In this document: positions 24,869 through 38,573 of the stretch, piece after piece
Numbering within the stretch: position 1 is the stretch's first letter
Layout: each line of letters starts with the position of its first letter
Origin: Nocardia arthritidis
Lineage (GTDB): Bacteria > Actinomycetota > Actinomycetes > Mycobacteriales > Mycobacteriaceae
DNA length: 64,000 nt
Reading direction: 5' to 3'
NCBI RefSeq assembly: GCF_011801145.1
Contig: NZ_CP046172.1
Coordinates: 9,362,001 to 9,426,000 of the forward strand
Position numbers and translations under genes: made by a program
Notes under the pieces: generated by a model
Databases searched by the model: none
What the model was told of the DNA's origin: nothing
Seen by the model: only the letters and a program-made list of their open reading frames with translations

Positions 24869-26923
24869 CTAATTTGCGGCGGGTTCGACGGTTTCGACGG
24901 GTTCGACCACCGCGAGTACGGTGCCGACGTCGACCTGCTGGCCGACGGTGACGTTCAGTGCGGTCAGCACGCCCGCGGCGGGCGCGGCGATGGTGTGCTC
25001 CATCTTCATCGCCTCCAGCCACAAAATCGGCTGTCCGGCCGCCACCGGCGCGCCGACCTGCGCGCCGAGCCGGATCACGCTGCCGGGCATCGGCGCGAGC
25101 AACGATCCGGTGGCCACCTGATCCGCCGGGTCGCTGAAGCGCCGCAGCCTGCGCGCGCTCACCGGGCCGAGCGGCGAGTCGACGCACACCAGATCGCCGT
25201 AGCGGGCCACTTCGAATTGTCTACGGACCGGGCCTCTTTCCCCCGGCACCGCGAAAACCACTGTGGTCGGCGCGGATTCGATGAGTTCGAGCCCGTCGTG
25301 CCCGTCCACCGCCACCGCGCCGCGGGTGAATCGGTAACCGACCTCGTGCACTCCGCTCGTCCGGCTCTCGTACAGCTTCACCTGCGACTGCGACGGGAGG
25401 TTACGCCAGCCACTCGGCAGACCACCGCCGACGCGGGCGGCACCGCGATTCGCCGCGGCATCGGCGAGCGCGGCCGCGACGATGGACAGCGCCTCATCAC
25501 CCTCGGAGACCAAAGGTGCTGCGATAGTGGACAATCCGTGTGTCTCGAAGAAGGCGGTATCGGTATCGCCCGCCAGGAAGGCCGGATGACGCAACACCCG
25601 GACCAGCAGATCCCGGTTGGTCACCAGGCCGTGCAGCTTCGCCCGATGCAATGCGTTGGCGAGCAAACGCGCCGCCTCGGCGCGGGTTTCGGCGTAGGAG
25701 ATGACCTTGGCCAGCATCGGGTCGTAGTGCACGCCGACCGCCGAACCGTCGACGACACCCGAATCCAGACGCACGCCGGGCCGGTCCAGAAGATCGAATT
25801 CCGTTGTCACCGAGGGGATATCGATGCGATGAACGATGCCGCTCTGCGGCTGCCACTCGTGCGCCGGATCCTCGGCGTACAGCCGGACCTCGATCGAATG
25901 ACCGCGCATGGCGGGCGGTTCGGCGGGTAGCGCGCCGCCGTCGGCGACCGTCAGCTGCAACCGCACCAGATCGAGCCCCGTGGTGCATTCGGTGACCGGA
26001 TGTTCCACCTGCAGACGGGTATTCATCTCCAGGAAGAAGAAATCGCCCTGCTCGTCGGCCAGGAATTCGACCGTGCCCGCACCGGTGTAGCCGATCGCGC
26101 CCGCGGCCAACCGCGCCGCGTCGAACAACCGCTCGCGCATGGACTCGATGCGCTCGACGAGCGGCGACGGCGCCTCCTCGACCACCTTCTGATGTCTGCG
26201 CTGAATCGAACATTCGCGCTCGCCGACCGCCCAGATGGTGCCGTGCGCGTCGGCCATCACCTGGACCTCGATATGCCGCCCGGTCTCGAGATAGCGCTCG
26301 CAGAAGACCGTGGGATCGCCGAACGCGGATTCGGCCTCCCTACGCGCGGCCTCGATCTGGTCGTTCAACTCGGCGAGATCGCGCACCACCCGCATACCGC
26401 GCCCGCCGCCACCCGCCGACGCCTTGATCAACACCGGCAGCTGCGCCGCCGTCACCTCGGCCGGATCCAGTTCGGCCAGCACCGGAACACCGGCGGCGTC
26501 CATCAGCTTCTTCGAGGCGACCTTGGAGCCCATCTGCTCGATCGCCGCCACCGGCGGCCCGATCCACACCAGTCCCGCCGCCTGCACCGACCGCGCGAAA
26601 TCCGCGTTCTCGGAAAGGAATCCGTATCCGGGGTGGATGGCGTCGGCGCCCGCCGCGAGCGCGGCCTCGATCACCAGATCGCCGCGCAGATAGGTCTCGG
26701 CCGGGGTATTGCCCGGAAGCCGAACGGCAGCATCGGCTTCCGTGACGTGCGGGGCCGCGGCATCCGCGTCGGAATACACCGCGACGGTGCTCAAACCCAT
26801 GCGGCGGCAGGTGGTGAACACCCGTCGCGCGATCTCGCCGCGGTTGGCAACCAACACAGTCGATATCGGCCCACCCGTCGCCCGGCCACCGCCCCCCACC
26901 GAATCGCTACGCGATGCTGTCAT
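24869..26923 (-). CDS. accA2: acyl-CoA carboxylase alpha subunit (biotin carboxylase + BCCP)
   Basis: A 684-residue protein. The N-terminal biotin carboxylase has VLVANRGEIARRV, the ATP-grasp segment KASAGGGGRGMRVV and FLEMNTRLQVEHPVTE. A BT-like linker domain follows, and the C-terminal biotinyl domain has EAMKMEH with biotinyl-Lys at about 640. It carboxylates biotin for transfer by the beta subunit encoded just upstream. Methylcrotonyl-CoA or geranyl-CoA carboxylase are the likely activities given the AtuA homologue and hydratase nearby. ATG 26923 is 7 nt after the beta-subunit stop. Confidence 0.9.
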   Translation of the reverse strand: MTASRSDSVGGGGRATGGPISTVLVANRGEIARRVFTTCRRMGLSTVAVYSDADAAAPHVTEADAAVRLPGNTPAETYLRGDLVIEAALAAGADAIHPGYGFLSENADFARSVQAAGLVWIGPPVAAIEQMGSKVASKKLMDAAGVPVLAELDPAEVTAAQLPVLIKASAGGGGRGMRVVRDLAELNDQIEAARREAESAFGDPTVFCERYLETGRHIEVQVMADAHGTIWAVGERECSIQRRHQKVVEEAPSPLVERIESMRERLFDAARLAAGAIGYTGAGTVEFLADEQGDFFFLEMNTRLQVEHPVTECTTGLDLVRLQLTVADGGALPAEPPAMRGHSIEVRLYAEDPAHEWQPQSGIVHRIDIPSVTTEFDLLDRPGVRLDSGVVDGSAVGVHYDPMLAKVISYAETRAEAARLLANALHRAKLHGLVTNRDLLVRVLRHPAFLAGDTDTAFFETHGLSTIAAPLVSEGDEALSIVAAALADAAANRGAARVGGGLPSGWRNLPSQSQVKLYESRTSGVHEVGYRFTRGAVAVDGHDGLELIESAPTTVVFAVPGERGPVRRQFEVARYGDLVCVDSPLGPVSARRLRRFSDPADQVATGSLLAPMPGSVIRLGAQVGAPVAAGQPILWLEAMKMEHTIAAPAAGVLTALNVTVGQQVDVGTVLAVVEPVETVEPAAN

Positions 26924-26930
26924 ATTGGCC

Positions 26931-28525
<1,595 letters not shown>

Positions 28526-28529
<4 letters not shown>

Positions 28530-29673
28530 GACTGGTACCCCAATCGTTTCGCGGCCAGGCCGGTGAGGATTTCGGTTGTGCCACCGCCGATTCCGAGGAT
28601 TCGCATATCGCGGTACTGCCGTTCGATCTCGACCTCGCGCATATAGCCGAGGCCGCCGAAGAGCTGGACGGCCTGATTGGCCACCCATTCACCGGCCTCG
28701 ACGGCGGTGTTCTTGGCGAAGCACACCTCGGCGATCAGATCGGTTTCACCCTCGGCGGCGCGCTGCACCACGCTCCGGGTGTACACGCGGGCGACATCGA
28801 TGCGCCGGGCCATCTCGGTCACCGTGTTCTGCACGGCCTGTCTGGTGATCAGCTTGCGCCCGAAGGTTTCCCGGCTGCGCACCCACTCCAGCGTGAGGTC
28901 CAGGCAGCGCTGCGCGCTCGAATACGCCTGTATCGCGAGGCCGACCCGCTCGCTGACGAACGCGCCCGCGATCTGGAGGAAGCCCGAATTCTCCGGCCCG
29001 ACCAGGTTTTCCACCGGCACCCGCACGTCGGCATAGGACAGCTCGGCCGTATCGGAGGCGAGCCAGCCCATCTTCTCCAACTTGCGGCTGACCGTGAAAC
29101 CCGGTGTGTCCTTGTCGATGATGAGCAGCGAGATGCCACCGGAGCTCGGTCCGCCGGTGCGCACGGCGGTGACGACGAAATCGGCGCGCACGCCGGAGGT
29201 GATGTAGGTCTTCGCGCCGTTGACGATGTAGTGGTCGCCGTCGCGACGCGCGGTGGTGCGCAGATGCGAAACATCCGATCCGCCATCGGGTTCTGTGATG
29301 GCGAGCGACCCGATCCGCTCCCCGGCCAGCGTCGGGCGCACCCACCGCTCGATCTGCGCGGCATTGCCGGAGGCGATGATGTGCGGCACCGAGATGCCGC
29401 AGGTGAACAGCGAGGCGAACAGTCCGCCGGAGGCGCCGGCCTGATGGAATTCCTCGCAGACGATCATGGCGTCGACACCGTCGCCCCCGGAACCGCCCGC
29501 CGATTCCGGGAATTGCGCGCCGAGCAGGCCGAGCGCGCCCGCCTTCTTGTGCAGCTCGCGCGGGATCTCCCCGGCCCGCTCCCATTCGTCGAGGTAGGGC
29601 AGCACCTCGCGGTCTACGAAACCCCTTACGGTGGCCCGTAATTCGCGCCGTTCCGGCGTATCCCACAATTGAG

Positions 29674-29677
<4 letters not shown>
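28526..29677 (-). CDS. fadE13: acyl-CoA dehydrogenase
   Basis: A 383-residue acyl-CoA dehydrogenase: SLAITEPDGGSDVSHLRTTA (FAD loop, 124-143), the R-ETFGRKLI helix and a C-terminal QLFGGLGYMREVEIERQYRDMRILGIGGGTTEI. Glu243 in FVSERVGLA is the probable catalytic base. The second dehydrogenase in this operon is clearly a different subfamily from the one at 23.7-24.9 kb, so two oxidation steps of a branched chain are plausible. It overlaps its neighbours on both sides through ATGA junctions. Confidence 0.88.
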
Positions 29678-31389
<1,712 letters not shown>

Positions 31390-31486
31390 CAGCGGGTATG
31401 CCTCCTGTGCTGGACCGGGGCGAGCGCCGCCACCCCGATGTGGTCCACGTTCCGGAGACCAGCATCACATCGAGCCGAGAAAAAAG

Positions 31487-31502
31487 CAAGCATGCGTGCT
31501 TG
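31487..31502. promoter_or_regulatory. palindromic operator upstream of the acyl-CoA operon
   Basis: CAAGCA-TGCG-TGCTTG is a palindrome with six-base arms, extendable as A-GCAAGC...GCTTG-TT on the flanks. It lies about 98 nt upstream of the AtuA-like start and 47 nt before the small membrane protein on the other strand. The size fits a TetR dimer, most simply the regulator at the end of the operon. Confidence 0.6.
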
Positions 31503-31548
31503 TTATTCCAACAGGCCGCCGGGCCGCGAAAAACCGAGATGAGACGCC

Positions 31549-31713
31549 ATGCAGAATCGAGGGGTGACCGCAGCGGTAATCATCCTGTTCGCCCTGGCCG
31601 GATTCCTCATCGGCGGGGCGTACACGACGTGGAAAACCGCGCGCCCGCTGTCGATCGCACTCGGCGTATGCGCGGTTCTCGCCGCTGTCGGCGCCTTCCT
31701 CTGGCTGAAGTAG
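31549..31713 (+). CDS. small two-helix membrane protein
   Basis: A 54-residue ORF: ATG 31549, stop TAG 31711-31713. It encodes two hydrophobic helices (about residues 7-24 and 33-52) separated by a short polar loop with WKTARP. Composition and hairpin topology suggest a genuine small membrane protein. Actinobacteria have many such genes of unknown role. It runs convergently into the nucleotidyl cyclase with 1 nt between stop codons, and its promoter region shares the palindrome of the acyl-CoA operon. Confidence 0.6.
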   Translation: MQNRGVTAAVIILFALAGFLIGGAYTTWKTARPLSIALGVCAVLAAVGAFLWLK

Positions 31714-31714
31714 T

Positions 31715-32638
31715 TCAGTTCTCCGAGAGCCGGAAGATCCGCAGATCCTCCGGCACCCCGCTCAGCGGCGCGGCGAAGAAGCTGCGGCGATACGGTTTGG
31801 CCACCAGGCCCAGCTCCGCGAGCGTCTCCGGCTTCAGCGACTGCAACGTCGATTCGGAGAGCATGGTGTTGCCGTTGCCCGCCGACTCCATCACCCGCGC
31901 GGCGATGGTGACGTCGACGCCCAGCCAATCGCCGCCGATCTCCCGGGGCGAGCCGGTGTGCAAACCGATCCGCATCTGCGGCCGATAGCCGCGGTAGTCG
32001 ACGCCGGACAAATTGCTCTTCGCCGCCATCGCGGCGCGCACCGCGCGATCGGCCGACGGGAAGACGGCCATCACGCCGTCGCCCATTCGCTTGACCACCT
32101 GACCGCCGCGCTCGGCGATCGGCGGTTCGACAGCCTTGGCCACCCGGCGCAGCAGGTCGAGTGTCGCCTCGTCACCCGCGGAGAGCGACCAGCTGGAGAA
32201 CGCCACCAGATCGGTGAACATGACAGTTATCTCTTGGCTACCTTTGCCTCGGCCCATCCGCTCCAGCATCGCCTGCCAGACCTGCAGTGCGCCGAAGCCG
32301 ATCTCACGCGCCGCACTAGGGGTATCACCGACCAATTTGTCCGCGGCGCGCGCGACCGCGCGGGCGCCGCCGGGTCCGGTCACCGACAGCGGATCGCCGA
32401 ATGACGGATCGCCGGGCAGTAGCTCACGTCCCTTGCGCAGCACACCGATCAGATCGGGGCGCTGCCCGGCGGCATTCATCAACGCGGAGAGCTGTCCCGG
32501 CCGCCTGCCGAGCCCGGTCCGGCGGCGCGGCTCCGGCGTATCGGCGGGCACCAGCGGGATGACCACCTCGGGCGGCACACCATTTTCGTCCTCCGGCGCG
32601 GGGCCGGAATCAGCGCCGCCGGAAGGGGTACGGGTCAC
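31715..32638 (-). CDS. class III nucleotidyl (adenylate) cyclase
   Basis: The C-terminal catalytic domain (about 135-305 of 307) has the two metal Asp residues, Asp143 in FTDLVAFS and Asp187 in RMGDGVMAVF. Lys183 in VVKRMGDG is the adenine-selecting Lys. The transition-state Arg248 is present in AAR, but the usual Asn of VNxAAR is Thr244 (VTIAAR). The N-terminal 130 residues have no recognised domain and no membrane helix. The product is expected to be cAMP. The start could be GTG 32638, with a TACGCT -10-like element 6 nt upstream, or the longer GTG 32749. Confidence 0.78.
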   Translation of the reverse strand: MTRTPSGGADSGPAPEDENGVPPEVVIPLVPADTPEPRRRTGLGRRPGQLSALMNAAGQRPDLIGVLRKGRELLPGDPSFGDPLSVTGPGGARAVARAADKLVGDTPSAAREIGFGALQVWQAMLERMGRGKGSQEITVMFTDLVAFSSWSLSAGDEATLDLLRRVAKAVEPPIAERGGQVVKRMGDGVMAVFPSADRAVRAAMAAKSNLSGVDYRGYRPQMRIGLHTGSPREIGGDWLGVDVTIAARVMESAGNGNTMLSESTLQSLKPETLAELGLVAKPYRRSFFAAPLSGVPEDLRIFRLSEN

Positions 32639-32998
32639 GTCCCGAGCGTATCGCAGCCGATCTACGGTCGGCTCGTTACCAATGATCGCCACCTTGCACC
32701 TCTCATCGGGCGGAGCGAACACGTCCTTGGGTCCGCCGATGGATAACACGATGGTTGCTGGCAGCCAGGTTAGTGATGGCCATTACCGATTGGAAGCGAT
32801 CCCGATCACACTCGGCCGGAGTTGTTCTGATGTTTACCTGCCGGGTACACCACCGGCCCGGTGCGAAGGGGATCACACCGGGCCGATAGTTCACACCGCC
32901 GCCGGGCAGTGGCTGGCGGTGGCCGGATACCGCACCTCCCGACAAGGCCGGTATCCACAACCCGAGTGGCGAGGGAGGGCTACTCGGGTCAGCTCACC
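32639..32998. other. 360-nt intergenic region
   Basis: No gene was found here. If the longer cyclase start is used, the first 111 nt would be coding. The rest is high-GC with several short GC-rich inverted repeats around 32850-32890 and the hairpin listed next. No ribosome-binding site followed by an open frame of convincing composition is visible. Confidence 0.5.
32960..32989 (-). terminator. terminator hairpin of the ABC-2 operon
   Basis: ACCCGAGT (32960-32967) pairs with ACTCGGGT (32982-32989) around a 14 nt purine-rich loop. It starts 9 nt beyond the permease stop codon on the minus strand. No U-tract follows. Confidence 0.5.
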
Positions 32999-33799
32999 TC
33001 ATGCGTCGCGCTTGTTCACCACGAACAGCGCGGCGCCGAAGACGATGGCGACAATGGCCGCGAAGTAGATCAGGCTGGCCCACGGACCCCAGTGCCAGTA
33101 GCTGGAATCCGGCACCGTGCCGAGGAAGCGGCCCGCGTTCTCGAAGGGCAGGAACACCTGAATGTTCTTGCCGTACTTGCCGAACGCCCCGACGATCGGT
33201 TCGATCAGCACCGGCCACACGATCAGCAGCGAGAGCGCGCCCGCCGACTGCCGCAGCAGCGTGCCGACCGCGACCGCCAGGAATACCGTGAGGGCGACGA
33301 AGATCGGGACCTTGTAGAAGATGTCCAACTCACCGTGCGCCAGGCTCAGCTCCCGGCCGACCTCGGCCGTGGTGACGGCCTGCAGGATGAAGAAGCTCAG
33401 GAAGGTCAGCACCGCCGAGAGCAGCGCGCCGCCCACCGCGATCATGCTCGCCTTGGTCACCAGCACCGGGGTCCGCTTCGGCATCGCCAGGAAGGTGGCT
33501 TTGATTGTGCCGAAACGGTATTCGTTGGTGATCGCGAGCGCGGCCAGGATCATGATCAGGATGTAGCCGAAGCCGGGAATGCCGCCCGCGCCGGTGATGC
33601 CGATCACGGCAAGGCCGTTCACCGCACGCGGCGGTTCGGTGGCGATCGAGGGATCCTTCTCCCACGCGCTGCGCGAGACGTTCAGCAACAGACCGAACAG
33701 CGCCGAAATCCCGAGCGCGAACACCACCGTCAGCGCCGTGCACCACCAGGGCGAGCGGGTGGAGGTGAGTTTGATGCGTTCCGCGGCCAATACGCCCAT
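32999..33799 (-). CDS. ABC-2 type transporter permease
   Basis: A 266-residue membrane protein with about six helices. The N-terminus MGVLAAERIKLTSTRSPWWCT is typical of ABC-2 permeases encoded next to a CcmA-type ATPase, and EYRFGTIKATFLAMPKRTPVLVTKA is the conserved amphipathic coupling segment. It forms an exporter with the ATPase encoded upstream. The start overlaps that gene's stop as TGATG. Substrate unknown (such pairs can export peptides, drugs or lipids). Confidence 0.87.
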   Translation of the reverse strand: MGVLAAERIKLTSTRSPWWCTALTVVFALGISALFGLLLNVSRSAWEKDPSIATEPPRAVNGLAVIGITGAGGIPGFGYILIMILAALAITNEYRFGTIKATFLAMPKRTPVLVTKASMIAVGGALLSAVLTFLSFFILQAVTTAEVGRELSLAHGELDIFYKVPIFVALTVFLAVAVGTLLRQSAGALSLLIVWPVLIEPIVGAFGKYGKNIQVFLPFENAGRFLGTVPDSSYWHWGPWASLIYFAAIVAIVFGAALFVVNKRDA

Positions 33800-34743
33800 C
33801 AGAGGGCACCTCCCATCACCTGATCGAACCCCTCACCGTGGTACTGCACCGCACCACCGGTCAACCGCATGAACGCCTCCTCCAGCGAGGCACGCTGCGG
33901 CGCGAGCTCGTACAGCGTGATGTCGTTGGCGCCGGCCAGTTTTCCGACCGCGTCGCTGGTGACCCCCGCGACGACCAGCGCGGGACCGTCCTGGCCGTCG
34001 CCGACCTCGCGCACCGTCATACCGTTGGAGGTGAGCAGGCTGCGCAGCTGATCCAGCTGCGGACTGCGCACGCGCACCGTCGATTCCGAAGCGCGCTCGA
34101 CGAATTCCTGTGTGGTGGAATCGGAGATCAGCTGCCCGCGGCCGATGACGACGAGATGTTCAGCGGTCAAAGCCATTTCGGAGAGCAGATGGCTGGACAC
34201 CAACACGGTGCGACCCTCGGACGCCAGCCGCTGCATGAACCGGCGGATCCACAGGATGCCCTCAGGGTCCAGGCCGTTGACCGGCTCGTCGAACAGCAGC
34301 ACCTGCGGGTCACCGAGCAGCGCGCCCGCCAAGCCGAGCCGCTGCGACATGCCGAGCGAGAAACCGCCCGCGCCCTTGTTCGCCACCTCGGAAAGGCCGA
34401 CCAGCCGCAGCACCTCTTCCACACGCGTGGCGGGGATGTCGTTGGACGCGGCCAGCCACTGCAGATGCGCCCGCGCCGACCGGTTCGGATGCACCCACTT
34501 GGCGTCGAGCAGCGCGCCGACGGTGCGCAGCGGATGCTCCAGCTCGGAATACGGCTTGCCCTGGATGAGCGCGGTGCCCGCGGTGGGCTTGTCCAGGCCG
34601 AGGATCATCCGCATGGTGGTCGATTTACCAGCGCCGTTCGGCCCCAGGAAGCCAGTCACCTGTCCGGGGCGAACGGTGAAGGACAGATCCTGAACCGCGA
34701 CGGTCTGGCCATAGTGTTTGGTCAGGCCTCTCAGCTCGATCAT
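33799..34743 (-). CDS. ABC-2 type transporter ATP-binding protein
   Basis: A 314-residue ATPase of the CcmA/DrrA class: Walker A GPNGAGKST, signature FSLGMSQR, Walker B VLLFDEPVNGLDPEG, and SSHLLSEMALTAEHLVVIGRGQLI. The C-terminal 90 residues form the regulatory extension common to drug-exporter ATPases. ATG 34743 places the first strand MIELRGLTKHYG at the N-terminus. Cotranscribed with the permease. Confidence 0.9.
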   Translation of the reverse strand: MIELRGLTKHYGQTVAVQDLSFTVRPGQVTGFLGPNGAGKSTTMRMILGLDKPTAGTALIQGKPYSELEHPLRTVGALLDAKWVHPNRSARAHLQWLAASNDIPATRVEEVLRLVGLSEVANKGAGGFSLGMSQRLGLAGALLGDPQVLLFDEPVNGLDPEGILWIRRFMQRLASEGRTVLVSSHLLSEMALTAEHLVVIGRGQLISDSTTQEFVERASESTVRVRSPQLDQLRSLLTSNGMTVREVGDGQDGPALVVAGVTSDAVGKLAGANDITLYELAPQRASLEEAFMRLTGGAVQYHGEGFDQVMGGAL

Positions 34744-34861
34744 GCCGCCAAGCATTCCGTAAAAAGGCCGCGCGCGCGTCACTAGAAGGTGTCGAGTTCG
34801 GTCATCCTCGAGTATGACCGGAGCCCCGAATCTTCCCCTGAGGCGGTGACCTGCGAACCCG

Positions 34862-35827
<966 letters not shown>

Positions 35828-35831
<4 letters not shown>

Positions 35832-36901
35832 CGAATACCTCCTGTGGATAACGAAAGACGTTGGGTATCGGCCGCTTCCGCCTCCGGCAGCGCCGATCCG
35901 GCGAGTACGGCCAGCACCGCGTCGGCGGTGAGCGGGACGGCGAGCATGCCGTTGCGTCCGTGTCCGGTGGCCGCGACAACCCGGTCGGACAGCCGGCCGA
36001 TCAGCGGCAGATTGTCCGGACTGCCCGGACGCGAACCCGCGCTCGCCTCGGCCAGTTCGTATTCGCCGATACCGGGCACGATGGCCTCGGCGTCGGCGAT
36101 CAGGTCGCGCACGCCCGCGACGGTGACGGCGGTGTCGAAACCCGCCTCGTACTGCGTCGCGCCGACGACGATGCCGTCCGCGCGCGGCACCAGATAAACC
36201 GGTCTGCCGTGCACCCTGGCCCGGATCACCCGCGCGGGCGGCGGCGGCGAACCCGGCCTGCGGCGCAGGCGCAGGATCTCCCCCTTCACCGGGCGGACCG
36301 GCAGACCCGGCCACAGCCGGGCCGAGGCCGCACCCGCGGCGAGAACGATCTGGTCGTGCGGCAACTGGTCGAGCGATTCGACCGTTTCGGCCCGCAACTC
36401 GACGCCGACCTGTTCCGCCGCCTGCCGCAGCGCGGTGACCAGCTTCCGATTGTCGATGGCCGGTTCGGCGGGGGCCAGCAGTCCGGCGCGGACGGTGCGG
36501 GCCAGCGACGGCTCCAGCGCGCGCACCCCGGCCCGGTCGAGCAGCCGCAACTCGTGGCCGCGGGCGCCGACCCAGTCGGCGATCGTGTGCAGGTCGGCGG
36601 CGTCGGCGGCGTCCAGCGCGACCAACACCGTCGCATCGGCGACGAAAACATCGACATCCGTTGCCCGCCGGATCTCTTCGGCGAATTCCGGCCAGCGCGC
36701 CAGCGAGGCGGCACCGAATTCGAGCGCCCGGTCCTCACCGGGCCAGCCCTCCGAAAGCGGCGCGAGCATGCCGCCCGCCACCCAGGAGGCCCCCGAACCG
36801 ACGGCCGGATCGAAGAGCGTGACCGACCAGCCCCGCGTCGCGGCCCGCCAGGCCACCGCCAGCCCGATCGCGCCGCCACCGACGACGGCAACAGTCCGCA
36901 T
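35828..36901 (-). CDS. thiO: glycine oxidase
   Basis: A 357-residue FAD-dependent oxidase of the DAO family: [15 protein letters not shown] (5-19), [12 protein letters not shown], late [15 protein letters not shown]. ThiO makes dehydroglycine for the ThiG reaction. ATG 36901 is preceded by GAGGAACGA, and the FAD motif begins at residue 3. First gene of the thiO-S-G operon, divergent from thiE. Ala/Gly-rich as its neighbours. Confidence 0.93.
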
Positions 36902-36959
36902 TCGTTCCTCACCTCTGTACTCGTGTGCGCCCAACCGGCGGGGCGAGCTCGCTCCGCGC

Positions 36960-36979
36960 GCGGCGATCTCGATCGCCGC
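36960..36979. repeat. 20-nt palindrome between thiO and thiE
   Basis: GCGGCGATC-TC-GATCGCCGC has 9-base perfect arms. It lies in the 112 nt divergent region. The CTGAGA and thi-box core of a TPP riboswitch was looked for on both strands here and not seen, so regulation of these thi genes may rest on protein binding or on RNA folding of this element. Confidence 0.4.
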
Positions 36980-37013
36980 CTGTTCGCATCCCCACGGTAG
37001 CGCGGCTACGGTC

Positions 37014-37718
37014 ATGGACGTGCAACCGTCCCACCCCTACCGATCCGTATCCCCCAGGCAACGCCTGGCGGACGCGCGGCTCTATCTATGTACCGACGCC
37101 AGACGCGAAAAGGGCGACCTGGCGAAGTTCGCCGAGGCCGCGCTCGCCGGTGGGGTGGACATCATCCAGCTGCGGGACAAGGGATCGCCGGGCGAGGCGA
37201 AATTCGGCCCGCTCGAGGCGCGCGCCGAGTTGGGCGCGCTCGCCGAGCTGAAGGCGGCCGCCCGCAGGCACGGCGCGCTGCTGGCGGTGAACGATCGCGC
37301 CGATATCGCGCTCGCCGCGGGCGCGGACGTGCTGCATCTGGGACAGGGCGATCTGCCGCCGTGGTATGCCCGCCAAATCGTCGGCCCGGACGTGGTGATC
37401 GGCCGGTCGACCCACAATCGGGCGCAGGCCGGGCTCGCCGCCATCGAGGAACACATCGATTACTTCTGCACCGGACCCATCTGGGGCACCCCTACCAAAC
37501 CCGGTCGCCAAGCCGCGGGCATAGACCTGGTCCGCTCCACCGCCGACGCGCACCCGACCCTGCCATGGTTCGCCATCGGCGGCATCGATATCGCGCGCGT
37601 GCCGGAGGTGCTCGCCGCGGGCGCCACCCGCATCGTCGTAGTCCGTGCCATCACCCAGGCCGACGATCCGCAGGCCGCGGCACGGGAACTCAAGGCCGCA
37701 CTGCTCGCCAACGGTTGA
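37014..37718 (+). CDS. thiE: thiamine-phosphate synthase
   Basis: A 234-residue TIM-barrel Thi[78 protein letters not shown] and WFAIGGID. It joins HMP-PP and thiazole phosphate to thiamine phosphate. The start is either ATG 37014 or GTG 37020. TACGGT at 37007-37012 sits 7 nt before the GTG and no SD is visible, so a leaderless GTG start is quite possible. Divergent from thiO-S-G as in mycobacteria. Confidence 0.94.
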   Translation: MDVQPSHPYRSVSPRQRLADARLYLCTDARREKGDLAKFAEAALAGGVDIIQLRDKGSPGEAKFGPLEARAELGALAELKAAARRHGALLAVNDRADIALAAGADVLHLGQGDLPPWYARQIVGPDVVIGRSTHNRAQAGLAAIEEHIDYFCTGPIWGTPTKPGRQAAGIDLVRSTADAHPTLPWFAIGGIDIARVPEVLAAGATRIVVVRAITQADDPQAAARELKAALLANG

Positions 37719-37761
37719 TGGACGCAGTCATCGGCAGGACCCACGCACGGCCGAGATACGG

Positions 37762-38379
37762 CTAACCCAGCAGCTGCTCGCCGGTCAGTTCCAACTCTGG
37801 CCCCGGCCCATCGGGATCGTCGTGCAGCCAGAAGAAACCCTCGTCCGCCAGGTCGACGGTGCGCGGCAACGCCTTTGCGAGCGAATGCGGCTCGACGGGT
37901 TCGGTCAGGCGGATGCGGGCGGGCGTCGCGCGCAGCAGCGGCCAGGCCACCGCGAAACCCGGATGCAGCGCGCGGGATTCGACCTCGTCCTCGGGAACCC
38001 AGGCCAGCGCGGCGGATTCGCGGTTGCGCTTGGTCGGCAGCGTCAGCACCGCATCGGCGATGACGGTGGTATAGGTCCAGCCGCTGGGCGCCGACGCGGT
38101 GATCCGCTCGGCGCGCACGGTGACATCGGCGGCGTGGATCCCCGCCTCCTCCCAGGCCTCGCGCACCGCGGCGTGCACCGCCGTCTCATGACTGTCCCTG
38201 GCTCCGCCCGGAAGCGCCCAGGTATTGCCCTGATGACTCCACGGGGCCCGATGTTGCAGCAGCACAGCGGAACCGCCGCCGGCGACGGGCGCGCGCAACA
38301 GCAGCCCGGCGGCGCCGAAGCGGCCCCAGTGCCGCTGGCCGTTCACACCGGCCGACCACCCGTCGCCGTCACCACGCAT
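37762..38379 (-). CDS. mutT3: Nudix hydrolase
   Basis: A 205-residue Nudix protein. The box is GGARDSHETAVHAAVREAWEEAG, split as GxxxxxE and REAWEEAG. VRGDGDGW-like N-terminus (MRGDGDGW) and LLQHRAPWSHQGNTWALPGGARDSHET match mycobacterial MutT3, which hydrolyses 8-oxo-dGTP-type nucleotides. Position between thiE and glnX is the same as Rv0413. ATG 38379 is used; GTGs at 38388 and 38382 are alternatives. The first half is Gly/Ala-rich. Confidence 0.9.
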   Translation of the reverse strand: MRGDGDGWSAGVNGQRHWGRFGAAGLLLRAPVAGGGSAVLLQHRAPWSHQGNTWALPGGARDSHETAVHAAVREAWEEAGIHAADVTVRAERITASAPSGWTYTTVIADAVLTLPTKRNRESAALAWVPEDEVESRALHPGFAVAWPLLRATPARIRLTEPVEPHSLAKALPRTVDLADEGFFWLHDDPDGPGPELELTGEQLLG

Positions 38380-38573
38380 CACACTCACCTCGTCCAGCCG
38401 CGGCGCCGAAACGGTTCGATCAGCGGGGCGTTTCACACCGCACGGCATCCGTAGGACCACAATAAACTGCGCAACTACGCATCTGGGACGGCCGGGTTGT
38501 CCGGTTCGGGTGTGGGTGGAAGCCGGAAGCGTTCGTGAAAGCCGCGGAACCGGCCCAGACTGGAGAGGTGGAC

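Noticed and set aside
23840..25930. 696-codon open frame antisense to the acyl-CoA dehydrogenase and biotin carboxylase
   Set aside because: High-GC shadow of two strongly supported genes. No recognisable domain and biased Arg/His/Gly composition.
36902..37013. TPP riboswitch expected between thiO and thiE
   Set aside because: Neither strand shows the CTGAGA and thi-box core; only a 20 nt palindrome is present.
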